A DNA stretch of 64,000 nt from Phytoactinopolyspora halotolerans (GCF_010550675.1 NZ_JAAGOA010000008.1:124001-188000), one strand, 5' to 3'. Shown: positions 50,575 through 59,993, counted from the first letter of the stretch. Made by a program: numbers and translations. The notes: generated by a model not told the origin, from the letters alone.

Positions 50575-51273
50575 ATGGCGTCCAGGGCTCTCGGAGAATT
50601 GATAGCTGGCCTAGATGAAGTGCGCTCATTAAGGTCCCACGTACCGTACCGAAAATCCGTACCACGGGAAACTGCACATCATTGGCGGGCCGCGCGTATC
50701 GCTAACAGGCGCGCATGCGTGGTCCTTCTCTGCAGTCATTACGAACGTTACGTCTATGGAATTAACGAGGAGGCTATCGACTTCCTGAACTCTTGCAGCC
50801 TACTCTCAGAACGTATCCCTGAATCGGTTCGTCTACTTCAAGTAAAACTGCCGATCGATGAACTGTCGCGCCAGCAGTGGGATTCGCGCGCGCCAAAGCT
50901 ATACGAATTCGCACTGAACCATGCTGCGCATTGGTCACCGGGCGCGCCAGTCACAAATCTCGATGCTGCCGCGATCTTAAGTTGGATGAAGTCTCCCAAA
51001 CCAAGGGATGTAAAGAGATACTTTCTATGCTTCGGTGAAGAGGATATCTTTTCGCGCATCACCCGATCGGAAAACACGCGACGCGACCTCTTCCGGCATC
51101 TACAGGGACTTGTGGACTCAAGGAACGGAATCGCTCACGGTGATTCGACAGTGCAACCGCTGCCAACTGACATAACGGAATATTGCTCGACTGTCTTGAA
51201 GTTCGCCACGCGTGTAGACCGCGTGTTCTCCCGCCTGCTGGCAAGGATCGCCCGAACTAGCCATCCCTGGTGA
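50575..51273 (+). CDS. HEPN domain protein (MAE_28990/RiboL-PSP-like)
   Basis: 232 residues, all-helical in appearance. 'RRACVVLLCSHYERYVYGIN' near residue 45 is the first HEPN helix pair, and 'HLQGLVDSRNGIAHGD' carries the R-x4-H RNase motif (Arg183, His188). This pattern matches the MAE_28990/MAE_18760-like HEPN group. HEPN proteins cut RNA on activation; paired with a DUF262 protein it would be an abortive-infection-type effector with the partner as sensor, or both act together (inference). Ends at a sharp return to high GC. Confidence 0.8.
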   Translation: MASRALGELIAGLDEVRSLRSHVPYRKSVPRETAHHWRAARIANRRACVVLLCSHYERYVYGINEEAIDFLNSCSLLSERIPESVRLLQVKLPIDELSRQQWDSRAPKLYEFALNHAAHWSPGAPVTNLDAAAILSWMKSPKPRDVKRYFLCFGEEDIFSRITRSENTRRDLFRHLQGLVDSRNGIAHGDSTVQPLPTDITEYCSTVLKFATRVDRVFSRLLARIARTSHPW

Positions 51274-51421
51274 CTGGGGCGGTGCCTCCCCGCCAGGGCG
51301 CCGCCCGCCCTGTGCGCAGCTCCATAAAGAACGTCGGTGGCAACATCCGATGACGAGGATTCACCTTCGGACCGCTATGCACTGATACGCGACGCTCGCC
51401 CGCAAACACCCGCTCATCGAA

Positions 51422-51950
51422 TTAATTGGTACGCATTCCTGTACGGCCCGCCGAACCTGATCGTCCGCCACCCACATTTCCGTCGGTGTCGACGGCCGGC
51501 GTCCACGCCCATCTCGGGATCCGCTTCAGCATGTCGGCGAGTCTTCGGGCAGGCAGAACACGATCGAGTACGAGATTCCCTGGGCGGTGATCCAGCCCAG
51601 GAAGTTGTATGTGCACCCTGCAATGTCCGTGCGGATCAGGATCTTGCGGCCTGGGCGCAGCCCGTGACGGTCTGACGGTAGCTGTTTCAGTGCCGCCTTG
51701 ACCACGCTGATGTGGTCGGCAGGTGTTCGACCCGGCATTGCCCGCCCTGGTGCAGATGCGACTGCAGGTGACCGGTGCCCTGGCAGCCGTGCTCGACGAA
51801 CGCCCACAAGGGGTGAAGTGCGGGCCCGTTTGAACGTCGCAGCCGCGCTCGTTTCATTTTGGCGGCGACGAGGCTGCCGTCGACATCGCTGACCAACGGA
51901 TCAGTCGGGTCAACGTCGTCATCGGGAGGCGTCGTCGCCACCAGCGCCAC
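51422..51950 (-). pseudogene. IS1380-family transposase remnant
   Basis: Three minus-strand frames together show IS1380 features: 'DPLVSDVDGSLVAA' (first catalytic Asp region) and 'HPLWAFVEHGCQGTG' in the first; 'LRPGRKILIRTDIAGCTYNF' then 'ISYSIVFCLPED' in the second; 'IPRWAWTPAVDTDGNV' in the third. Two frameshifts and loss of both ends show that it is dead. It lies between the low-GC DUF262-HEPN block and the coupling-protein gene, so it may mark how that block arrived. Confidence 0.65.
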
Positions 51951-52002
51951 ACTCTCACCGCTCGCGGCTATCCCCGGCTCATACAGCACGGAAAACGGCA
52001 AT

Positions 52003-53793
52003 CTAGTGCTGCGGATCGGCCAACTGCGGAGCGCTATTCGCCATGATCGCTTCAACTTGACGCCGGTCGCGCTCTAGATGCGCTGCATCGACACGGTCAT
52101 TCCACGGCATCATCTGCAGGATGATCGGCGGTGCCGAGCGCAGCATGAGCACGGCGGTACGGAACGGCAATGTGCGCAGGTGTCCGGTGTCCATGATGGG
52201 GACGCGCCGCAGGTTCGTGGATGTTGATCGTGTCCCGTCATGGCCTCGCGACATGGACGTCGTTTCGTCGTCGCGCTCACCGATCAGGGCCGCGAGGTCG
52301 TGCAGGTCTTTAGCGTTGGAGCCGCCTCCGAGGATCACTTTGGCGATCGCGGCGTCCCAGATGGTGTTCGCATGGTGTTCGCCCCATGCGCTGCGGGCTT
52401 GCGCAAGCGATTGGAGTACCGCGGTGGTGGTGATGCCGGTGCCGCCGCCTTCGGCCATCAACGCGGGCAGGCTAGGCAACGGAGCGAGGTTGCCGATCTC
52501 GTCGAGAATGGCGGACAGGGGCGGGTCAAGGCGGGCGCCGGGGCTGCGTGCGGCCACGCGCCGCGCTGTTTCGAGCATGTCTTCAACCAGCGCGGCGACC
52601 AGTCCCGCCGAGGCGCCGGCACCGGTCGAGGTGCCGAGGAGGTATAGGGTGCCGCGTTCGGTAATGAACGCCTCGGGGTCGAACTGCTCGCTGCGGCCAG
52701 GGGTGACCGCGTCGAGAACGCGTGGGTCGGCAAGGGCAGCGAGTGCTTGGCGCACGCCGCTCCAGATGTTGGATCGGGTACGTTCGTCCATGGAGATGAC
52801 GGCGTCAAGGGCATCTGCCCAACCCGATGCGGCGCGAGAGCTGTGCTGCATGATGCGCGTGGCTTCGGCGGCCTGAACGGGGTCGAGGGACCAACGATAA
52901 AGGTCACGGGCGCTGCGGTCGTCGAGCGCCGCTGCGTGCAGCAGCCCACGCAGAACCGATTCGGTTTGACCTTGCCAGTAGGCGGCATTCTCCACACCGG
53001 CTCCGCTGCCGGTCAGGCCGGTGGCGGTGGCCAGCCCTCGCGCACGGATCATCGCGGTCTGCGGGTTGTCACACCCTCGAACAGGTGACCAACGCAGCCC
53101 GGCGTCGATGCCGGGAGCGAGTTGCTGGGGGTCGAAGACGGCGATCGGGCCGGTGCGCGATCTGGTGTTGAGGGTGATCGCGAGGTTGTCCGGCCTGGTG
53201 GAGGTCGTCAGTACCGCGCCCGGCGCGTCGAGGATGGCACCGACGACGATGTGCAAGCCTTTGCCCGAGCGGGGTGGGCCGAGGACGATGGTCGAGTCTT
53301 CGCAGCTGGCGTAGACGGGGACGCCGCGGGCACGTCCGAGTCGGAAGCCGACGTCGTCGGGCGCCGGTTTTCTCAGCGACGGCCGCAGGTGGCGGGCGCG
53401 TTTGAGCAGTGCGCGGGCGGAGGCGGCGCGACGGATTTGTGTCGTGGTGGCGGTGCCCGGCAGCCGGTGCACCTCGGCGGTGCCCGAGGTCCCCAGCAGT
53501 CGCCACGTCACCCAGACGATGGTTGCCGCCGCAGCGAGAAGCCCGGCGGTGATCGTCCAGACCAGCCCTGATGGCGGCATGGGTTGACCCCAGGCGTCGT
53601 CAAGGTCGCGCGGGTGGGTGATCGCGGCCACAATCGCCTCAGCGGCGAACGCAGGAACTGCATGGCCGGTGATCTTCGCGGCGAGAGCTGCACCTGCCCA
53701 GGTCGCCGCTGCAACAGCGAGGATGGCGACACCCGCGACGAGTAGCAGGGTGCTTTCCATGTTGGAGCTGTTCGCGTGCGATCGTGCGGTCAT
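52003..53793 (-). CDS. VirD4/TraG-like coupling protein
   Basis: 596 residues from ATG 53793 (ATGA overlap with the upstream gene); a longer frame exists to 54246. Two membrane helices near the N-terminus ('TLLLVAGVAILAVAAATWAG', 'VWTITAGLLAAAATIVWVTW'), then Walker A 'VLGPPRSGKGLHIV' (about 168), the Walker B region 'LSAILDEIGNLAPLPSLPAL' (about 430) and 'GGGTGITTTAVLQSLAQARS' typical of T4CPs. It brings the relaxase-DNA complex to the secretion channel. The all-alpha domain is short and resembles actinobacterial members. Confidence 0.92.
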   Translation of the reverse strand: MTARSHANSSNMESTLLLVAGVAILAVAAATWAGAALAAKITGHAVPAFAAEAIVAAITHPRDLDDAWGQPMPPSGLVWTITAGLLAAAATIVWVTWRLLGTSGTAEVHRLPGTATTTQIRRAASARALLKRARHLRPSLRKPAPDDVGFRLGRARGVPVYASCEDSTIVLGPPRSGKGLHIVVGAILDAPGAVLTTSTRPDNLAITLNTRSRTGPIAVFDPQQLAPGIDAGLRWSPVRGCDNPQTAMIRARGLATATGLTGSGAGVENAAYWQGQTESVLRGLLHAAALDDRSARDLYRWSLDPVQAAEATRIMQHSSRAASGWADALDAVISMDERTRSNIWSGVRQALAALADPRVLDAVTPGRSEQFDPEAFITERGTLYLLGTSTGAGASAGLVAALVEDMLETARRVAARSPGARLDPPLSAILDEIGNLAPLPSLPALMAEGGGTGITTTAVLQSLAQARSAWGEHHANTIWDAAIAKVILGGGSNAKDLHDLAALIGERDDETTSMSRGHDGTRSTSTNLRRVPIMDTGHLRTLPFRTAVLMLRSAPPIILQMMPWNDRVDAAHLERDRRQVEAIMANSAPQLADPQH

Positions 53794-55280
53794 CGTGCGT
53801 CCGCCTTCATTCGCTGGTCGGTATCGAAGAGCTTGGTCTCGATGTCGGACAGGACGTTGAGCACAACATGGGCGCTGGTGCCGACGCGCCACAGGCCTTC
53901 GCCGGTGTTGAGTTCGGGGAGAAGTTCGGCCTGGGTGGAGGTCAGACCGAGCAGTTCCGTGCTTTGGGCGAGCTGGTCGGTCTCTTGCCGGTACATGATC
54001 CGGGTCGAGCAGTCCGCAAGTAGGCCCGCGGCGAGCGCCCGAGCCTCGGAACCCGCGTCGCCGATGGCATCCAGGTCGGAGAGACGGTGGATGACGGCCA
54101 TGTTGGCCAGGCCCCAAGCTCGGGAGAGTTTCCACTGTGCTTGCATGCGGCGCAGCAGTGCCGTCACAGCCATCAAACGCCAGGCCTCGTCGTAGATGAT
54201 CCAGCGCTGGCCGGCGGTCGGATCCTGCAGTGCACCTTCCATCCACGATGAGGCACAGGTCATGATGACCGGCAGATTCTCGTTGTCCTCACCGAACGCG
54301 GACATGTCCAGGCTGACCATCGCCGCGTCGGGATCGAAGCGCGTCGTCGACGGCCCGTCGAAGAGCCCGGCAAGGTCACCGTTGATCATGCGTTGCAGGG
54401 CATGTCCGACCCGGCGTCCGTCATCACGCAACACATCGACCTCGTCGGCGGACAGATCAGTGGCCAGCGGGCTCGGCGCCAACAGGTGCTGCACGACGTA
54501 CGGCAGCGTGGGCGTGGCAGTTGATCGCTCGGCGACGGTCAACGCGGTCGTGAGCGCGGTGTGCTCAACCGGGGCGAGCGCGTCGCCGAGGACGGTCTCG
54601 CAGATGGCGCCCATGAGTTGGCGGCGGCGGGTCTGCACGAGTGTGCGCCACTCGGCCTTGTCCAGACTGGTCGGGCGGATGCCTTCGTCGAGCGGATTGA
54701 GCCGCGTGGGTAGGCCGGGGCCGAGGCGTATCACGGTTCCGTCGGCGGCATCGACCACCGGTGTCCATTCGCCTTTGACGTCTGCGGGGATGTAGACCTT
54801 GCGGCCGAACGGCAACGACCGCCAGGCCAGCGCCTTGGCCAGCGTCGATTTGCCTTGGCCGATCACACCAGCGAGCAGCACGTTCGGGTTCGTGATGGCG
54901 CGTCGACGGTACAGCTCCCACGGGTCGAAGCAGAACGCGCCCCCGGAAAGCAGGTCCTGGCCGATGTACATGCCGGCCGGGCCGAGGCCGCGGTCGGCGA
55001 TGAACGGATACAGCACGGCCAGGCTGGCGGTCGTGGCGTAGTGCGGCTGCACACGCAGCCGCAGCCGAGAACGACCCGCCGACGGGCCCGGTTCACCCGC
55101 ACGTGACAGGCGTGGGACGTCCCACATCGCGCGGTCGGCATGCCGAGCAGCGCGACGGGTGGCGCGCTCTTCCGACTGACGCTCTCGGATCAGTCGGCGG
55201 GCCGCCGTGCGGGCGCGTCGTCGCTCGCGGCGGCTCGTACCTGCTGGAGTGAACACTGATCCGGCATGAAACGACCTCAC
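53790..55280 (-). CDS. VirB4-like secretion ATPase
   Basis: 496 residues from GTG 55280, which overlaps the SCO6880-like stop (GTGA) and has GGGGAGG seven bases upstream. A basic N-terminal region is followed by 'NVLLAGVIGQGKSTLAKALA' (Walker A, about 136), 'RKVYIPADVKGEWTPVVDAA', 'RWIIYDEAWRLMAVTALLRR' (Walker B, about 360) and 'GLANMAVIHRLSDLDAIGDA'. The N-terminal VirB4 channel domain is missing; in actinobacteria this part is supplied by the SCO6880-like partner. It powers substrate transfer or pilus dynamics. Confidence 0.88.
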   Translation of the reverse strand: MRSFHAGSVFTPAGTSRRERRRARTAARRLIRERQSEERATRRAARHADRAMWDVPRLSRAGEPGPSAGRSRLRLRVQPHYATTASLAVLYPFIADRGLGPAGMYIGQDLLSGGAFCFDPWELYRRRAITNPNVLLAGVIGQGKSTLAKALAWRSLPFGRKVYIPADVKGEWTPVVDAADGTVIRLGPGLPTRLNPLDEGIRPTSLDKAEWRTLVQTRRRQLMGAICETVLGDALAPVEHTALTTALTVAERSTATPTLPYVVQHLLAPSPLATDLSADEVDVLRDDGRRVGHALQRMINGDLAGLFDGPSTTRFDPDAAMVSLDMSAFGEDNENLPVIMTCASSWMEGALQDPTAGQRWIIYDEAWRLMAVTALLRRMQAQWKLSRAWGLANMAVIHRLSDLDAIGDAGSEARALAAGLLADCSTRIMYRQETDQLAQSTELLGLTSTQAELLPELNTGEGLWRVGTSAHVVLNVLSDIETKLFDTDQRMKADAR

Positions 55281-56749
55281 AGCGGCAGCCTCCCCAGCGG
55301 CAACGCCGCCGCGTAGAAGGCGGCGTCCTGTTGGCCAACCAGCAGCGAGGTGTCCAGTCCGCACTGGTGACACGCCGACTCGACCTCCGCGACAGCCTCG
55401 TCCAGGTCTTCTCGCGTGCTGCCGGAGACGGCGATCAGGCCGGTATACGGCAGGTCTGCGTGGCCGACTACGAGTTCACGTTCACGGCGGTCGATGTCCT
55501 CCTGCTCTCGTTGCTGAGCAGCGGTGGTGCGGATGTCGTGCTTGTCCCGACGGCGTTGCTCGGATTCCTGCTCGGCTTGCTCGGTGCGTAGCTCTTTCAG
55601 GGCTTGCCGGGTGGTGCGCGGCCGGTAGAACAGGCTGATGGTGCGCCGCACCGTGTTGGTCAGCATCAGCGGAGTGAGAAATGACGCGTCGACGTCCTGG
55701 CGGGGCCATTCGCGCACCCACAGCACCGCATGCCATCCATCGTCGATACGCACGTGGTCCCACTCGGTGGCCACGCCGACGGGACCGGCAACATCAACCG
55801 CAACACCGGTACCGCTGCCTTCGGTGGCAGGGGGGCGTGAGGTGAACGCCGTGTCGATCACGCGGGCGAGCTCGTCTTCGCTGAGGAACCCCTCTACGCC
55901 GAGCTCGGCGGTGCGCAGGCTCGCCGCCACGGTGGTGAGTTCCTTCATCAGCACGTGCGCCGCCCCCGCCACGCCACGACCCGAGGAGCGGATCGCTGCC
56001 GCGGCGGCCTTCAACGACAAGGTGAGCGCCATCAGAGTCTCGTGGCGGGCCGACGCCGGACCGGCGGAAGCGATGAGCGCTCTGTATGAGTCCGCGGCCA
56101 GGCCGGTGCCGTCGTAGCCGTGATGATGCCAGTGGGCTTGTACCGCGTCGCCGTGATCAGGCAGCGTTCGCTCCACGAGCTGCAGGCCGCACACGTGCCC
56201 GGTGCGGCACGCGCCGGAAAGGACGCTTCCCCACGCTGTGACGCGGCGGTTCTGCTCATCCGGGCTCAGCAGCGGGAACGACGGGTGGCTCAGCCGGATC
56301 ACCCCGGTCAGGGTGCGCCGGTGTGGATCATGGATCATCGCCGTACCCGACGATGTGTGCACGTATACGCGCAGGCTGGCAACTTCCCCGGGCAGGGCCA
56401 AGGTGCCGGCGGGGCGCAGCTGGCCGGGACGCGCCAGCCATCGAGTCTGCCCGCCGATGCGTCGCACCATCCAGTTCGCCACGACCGGAGTCCACGCCGC
56501 CACCGTCTTGCCGCGCGGGCGCACGAACGCGAACACCAGCGCGGCAACCCAGCCGGGGGCGGTGACCAGCAGGCCCGTCAACCCGGCGGACATGGCCGCC
56601 GGGCCGACCAGCGCCGCGGCGGCACCGACGGCAATCAGCTGACCGGCGGACAGCCCCCACATCACGCCTCGCTCGGAACGGCGCCCCAACCGGGCCGTGA
56701 CCGGGCCGCGCGGCGCCGTCATCGGCGTAACTTGTCGTTGAATCGACAT
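55277..56749 (-). CDS. SCO6880-family type IV secretion protein
   Basis: 490 residues; ATG preceded by AAGAAGG. Two membrane helices near the N-terminus ('GLSAGQLIAVGAAAALVGPA', 'LTGLLVTAPGWVAALVFAFV') form a PrgI-like unit. The rest resembles the N-terminal domain of VirB4 without an ATPase site ('TAWGSVLSGACRTGHVCGLQ'-type sequence, 'ESACHQCGLDTSLLVGQQDA', 'FYAAALPLGRLPL'). Together with the coupled ATPase gene downstream it makes a split VirB3/VirB4 complex, a known arrangement in actinobacterial conjugative elements. Confidence 0.88.
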   Translation of the reverse strand: MSIQRQVTPMTAPRGPVTARLGRRSERGVMWGLSAGQLIAVGAAAALVGPAAMSAGLTGLLVTAPGWVAALVFAFVRPRGKTVAAWTPVVANWMVRRIGGQTRWLARPGQLRPAGTLALPGEVASLRVYVHTSSGTAMIHDPHRRTLTGVIRLSHPSFPLLSPDEQNRRVTAWGSVLSGACRTGHVCGLQLVERTLPDHGDAVQAHWHHHGYDGTGLAADSYRALIASAGPASARHETLMALTLSLKAAAAAIRSSGRGVAGAAHVLMKELTTVAASLRTAELGVEGFLSEDELARVIDTAFTSRPPATEGSGTGVAVDVAGPVGVATEWDHVRIDDGWHAVLWVREWPRQDVDASFLTPLMLTNTVRRTISLFYRPRTTRQALKELRTEQAEQESEQRRRDKHDIRTTAAQQREQEDIDRRERELVVGHADLPYTGLIAVSGSTREDLDEAVAEVESACHQCGLDTSLLVGQQDAAFYAAALPLGRLPL

Positions 56750-56768
56750 CTGTCGCCTTCTTCCGTCG

Positions 56769-57881
56769 CTAGCGCGTCGAGTTGGGGCGTCGGCCCCGTC
56801 GCACGATGACAGCGGCCGAGGATGCGGCCGCCGCAGGTGCCGTTGCGCGGCCAGCAGCCATCGCCGTACGGGAGCGGATCATCATCGTGCGAGCGCTGTG
56901 CGATCCGGCCTGCACGGTGGCAGCGCTACGTCCGACGGTGCCGTCCCACTCCCGACCGCCGGGGGTGATGAAGTCCAGAAACTTGTACGTCAGCCACGGC
57001 GCCAGCGCGGCCACGGTGAGCAGCATCAGTCCCATCGACAACTCCCCGATCGCCCGCAGCGTGGAGTCGGCCTGACCGGACAGGCCGGCGCGGATCGCGC
57101 CGACCGCGATCGCGAACACCATCACCACCGTGATCTTCGATAGGGCGAGGGCGAACATAATGCTCACCCACTTCGACACCCACCCGGACGTGTACCGGCT
57201 GGCGAGTCCGGCGAAGGCGAACGGCGCGAACACCGCCGCGACAATGATCAATGCCTTTCGCGCCATCAACGCGAACCACACGGTGAACGACGCCACGATG
57301 AAGAAGAACCCGAAGACGATGATCAGCATCGCCGGGAGCATCGCGCCCTGCCCGCTCGCGGCGGCGACCAGCACAGCCGGGGTCAACGCCTCGATAGCCT
57401 CGCCGACCTCCGCGCCGACGCGCCAGCGCATGATCAGATCACAGCCCCAGTCGGTCAGCATCAGCACCGACTGCGTCGCCGACAATGCCACCGCCGAGGC
57501 CGACAGCCCGCCCACCATGCCGACGACGGCACGGGCAAGCTCGCCTGGCTGGCGACGCCAGGCCGCCGAGGTGAGCTGCACCATGTACAGGGCGATGACG
57601 ATCGGTAACGCGATCATCATCACCGTGGCCACGTTCGCGCGGACCCAGTCTGCTGTCAGGTCCACGGCGGTGGTTTCCATGATCAGCGACCACATCGCGG
57701 TGACCATCGTCTCGGCGGCCTCCGCCATCGCCCGGGCCACTCGGCTCATGGTCTCGTCGTACAGCCACCCGCCAGGGTCGACGCCTCCGTCGGTAACGGT
57801 GCGGCACACGAACGACGTGAACGGATCCAAAGAGTCGCACGCCGACCCGGCCGGCTGCATGTCGTCGTCCACGGCGTTCAC
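56769..57881 (-). CDS. TrbL/VirB6-like polytopic membrane protein
   Basis: 370 residues from GTG 57881 (GTGA overlap); the frame to 58427 is a chance extension. After a short Cys-containing periplasmic-type start there are six or seven hydrophobic helices ('VATVMMIALPIVIALYMVQL', 'MLPAMLIIVFGFFFIVASFT', 'ALIIVAAVFAPFAFAGLASR', 'IGELSMGLMLLTVAALAPWL'), then an Ala-rich basic tail. This topology and place match TrbL/VirB6, the inner membrane channel component of type IV secretion. Confidence 0.85.
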   Translation of the reverse strand: MNAVDDDMQPAGSACDSLDPFTSFVCRTVTDGGVDPGGWLYDETMSRVARAMAEAAETMVTAMWSLIMETTAVDLTADWVRANVATVMMIALPIVIALYMVQLTSAAWRRQPGELARAVVGMVGGLSASAVALSATQSVLMLTDWGCDLIMRWRVGAEVGEAIEALTPAVLVAAASGQGAMLPAMLIIVFGFFFIVASFTVWFALMARKALIIVAAVFAPFAFAGLASRYTSGWVSKWVSIMFALALSKITVVMVFAIAVGAIRAGLSGQADSTLRAIGELSMGLMLLTVAALAPWLTYKFLDFITPGGREWDGTVGRSAATVQAGSHSARTMMIRSRTAMAAGRATAPAAAASSAAVIVRRGRRPNSTR

Positions 57882-58234
57882 TCCGCACCCGGCAGGGGAA
57901 TACCCTGCCCGATGCCCCACGCCCACGCCGCGATGACGTTGACCATCCCGAACCCGATGAACGCCGCCAACGCCCACGCCGCGGCCGACTTGCCGTTGTC
58001 CACCCGCTGCGGCGAGTTCGACATCCTCCCCCACGCCCACAACACCAGCGCGACAATCAACGCACCGATCGAGGCGAACAAGCAGAACGACAACACCCCG
58101 CCCAGCAGGTCCTGCAGTGCCGGGATGCCCGGCACGGCGTCCTCGTTCGGCGTGATGTTCGGGTCGAAGCCATTCCCCGACTCCGCCGAACGCAACATCA
58201 TGACTCTGGCGAAGAACGGGTCTATTACGACCAT
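57878..58234 (-). CDS. VirB2-like small membrane protein
   Basis: 118 residues; ATG at 58234 with GGGAG six bases upstream. The N-terminal half is soluble ('VVIDPFFARVMMLRSAESGN', 'NEDAVPGIPALQDLLGG'); two membrane helices follow ('LSFCLFASIGALIVALVLWA', 'AAWALAAFIGFGMVNVIAAW'). Two helices in a small protein at the head of a type IV secretion operon suggest VirB2-type pilin or channel subunit. First gene after motif copy 4; its stop overlaps the TrbL-like start. Confidence 0.75.
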   Translation of the reverse strand: MVVIDPFFARVMMLRSAESGNGFDPNITPNEDAVPGIPALQDLLGGVLSFCLFASIGALIVALVLWAWGRMSNSPQRVDNGKSAAAWALAAFIGFGMVNVIAAWAWGIGQGIPLPGAE

Positions 58235-58292
58235 GTTCACTCCCTGCATTGCGCTTTCGACGTCCCCAAGGCGTGGGCCGTCCTTCACCAAG

Positions 58293-58316
58293 TAGGGAGA
58301 CCTCCACTCGCGCACA
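58293..58316 (-). promoter_or_regulatory. 24-bp transfer-gene motif, copy 4
   Basis: TGTGCG-N11-CTCCCTA on the minus strand, 58 bp before the first gene of the mating-channel operon (ATG 58234). Confidence 0.7.
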
Positions 58317-58387
58317 CCGAGCCCACGTACATATGTCGAACGGTGCACTCGCGGCCACGGGCAGCGATGGTCCGCTAACGTGATCAC

Positions 58388-59383
58388 GTGAACACGTGCC
58401 GCGATGAGATTCTGGCCATCTGGCCACGCCTGGAGGCCTTTAGCGAGGACGGGACGGTCACTCTCCAGACGGTCGTCGATGCGCTCAGGCGAGAAGGGAC
58501 GACGTTCAGCGAGTCGACCATCCGTACTCACGTGACGAGTCGCATGTGCGCTGATGCGCCAGACCACCACGCGCAGGTTTTCGCCGACCTCGTGCGCATG
58601 GACGGCGGTCGGTACCGCATGCGGCACTCGCCAACGCGCGCCACCGTGCCGGCAACCGAAGCGCGGCCGACGTGCCGCTGCGGCTGTGGGGAAGCCACCA
58701 GCGGTTCGCGCGCTCTGTATCGCGCCGGCCACGATGCGCGGCACGCCAGCCAGGTTGCACGAGCGATCGTGGCAGACCCGGGCAAGCGAGCCATTCTGTT
58801 GGAGTCATTGCCTTCCGCTGCGCTTCGCGACAAGGCAGCATCGATCGCGGCACGACGTGCTCGACCGGAACCAACCAAGGGCTCAACAGGCAAGCAAGCC
58901 CGTCCTTACGGACAGACATCACAGCCAGTCGTCGAAGATCCGCTCCCCAATGTCCCCGCAGGCGATAGCAGCGTGCAACGCGAGGCCGAGGTCGTCATGC
59001 TTGACGCACTTGCACAAGCGCTTCGGATACCGCTCGTTCCCGAACGCATCCGACTGCCTGATGGGACCTGGGTTGACGTAGACGGCGTCAGCCACGAGCC
59101 TCCAGTTCTCGTTGAAGCTTGGGCCCATCAAGGCAAACCCAAGTCGGCCCAAAGGAACAAAGTACTCAGCGACGCACTGAAACTGATCCACGTGGCGAAG
59201 ATTCTTGGACAAGAGCACCGGCGAATGCTGTGTTTCTCCGATACAGAGGCGGCTCAGCCCTTCGTGGGGAACACCTGGTACGCTGCAGCGCTGCGCGACC
59301 AACGAGTCGAGGTTCACGTCGTCGCGTTGCCGAGATCCTGGCGAACTCGGATTCTGGAAGCCCAGCAACGCCAGTACCGATAA
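58388..59383 (+). CDS. DUF7669-like winged-helix protein with possible nuclease domain
   Basis: 331 residues from GTG 58388. The first ~75 residues, 'CRDEILAIWPRLEAFSEDGT' to 'TIRTHVTSRMCADAPDHHAQ', resemble the DUF7669 DNA-binding module often joined to restriction enzymes. A CxCGCG cluster ('RPTCRCGCGEATSGSRALYR') looks like a small zinc knuckle. The C-terminal domain has 'EAEVVMLDALAQALRIPLVP', 'TWVDVDGVSHEPPVLVEAWA' and 'RRMLCFSDTEAAQPF', a strand order compatible with a PD-(D/E)xK-type fold (Asp then Glu-x-Trp). Nuclease activity is a guess. It diverges from the secretion operon. Confidence 0.7.
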   Translation: MNTCRDEILAIWPRLEAFSEDGTVTLQTVVDALRREGTTFSESTIRTHVTSRMCADAPDHHAQVFADLVRMDGGRYRMRHSPTRATVPATEARPTCRCGCGEATSGSRALYRAGHDARHASQVARAIVADPGKRAILLESLPSAALRDKAASIAARRARPEPTKGSTGKQARPYGQTSQPVVEDPLPNVPAGDSSVQREAEVVMLDALAQALRIPLVPERIRLPDGTWVDVDGVSHEPPVLVEAWAHQGKPKSAQRNKVLSDALKLIHVAKILGQEHRRMLCFSDTEAAQPFVGNTWYAAALRDQRVEVHVVALPRSWRTRILEAQQRQYR

Positions 59384-59993
59384 ACATCATTCGCGAGCTA
59401 GGGCCCGGGAACGGGGCCGACGGCGGCCCAGACGGGAGACTCCGAGACCAGCTGTATCGGTCCAGCCTCGTGTACATGTCAGGCGACAACGGTCCGAGCG
59501 ACACCGAGCCGAATTGGCGACCGTCCCCGATGGCTTTCTACTCGGTGAGACGACCGCGGTCTCGTATGGCTCACGTACAGTTCTAGATACATATTCGCGG
59601 GCATAGAGAAGCCGCAATGAAGACACTGCGCCTGGAGTTTCATCCGGGGGCCCGACCCGTGAGAACACCCACGACTTCGTCGCTCGACTCGCGCTCATCG
59701 ACTCACTCCATGTTCAACACGAATACTCGGGCGAATGGCGACGCATTCTGGATGCGCACCACAACGACAAGCGGGGCAGAATGAAGAGACTAGATCAGAT
59801 CAGGCGTCAATTGTTCCGAGCCATCTGTCCTCGTCGGCCCAACTGCCCGGACGCTTCACCCACGCGGATGTCGTATGAGCCATAAAGATTTGGGCTATCG
59901 TGGTGTGAGCTATTTGACCGGAGTCACGGGAGAATACTGCTCCTGGTCCGCTCAGGCCAGATCCAGCCAGCGGTGCACATCAGCGACCTTAAT
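59384..59993. other. Gap with a possible gene remnant at 59607-59881 on the plus strand
   Basis: A plus frame without a start codon gives protein-like sequence ('HDFVARLALIDSLHVQHEYS', 'GEWRRILDAHHNDKRGRMKR') and stops at 59881; it may be the end of a lost gene. Nothing else is supported. Confidence 0.3.

Noticed and set aside
52003-54246. Coupling protein start at 54246
   Set aside because: The added part overlaps the VirB4-like gene and is Arg/His-rich; the ATGA overlap at 53793 is clear.
56769-58427. TrbL-like gene start at 58427
   Set aside because: The extension runs antisense-like through the VirB2-like gene; GTG 57881 overlaps that gene's stop as expected in this operon.
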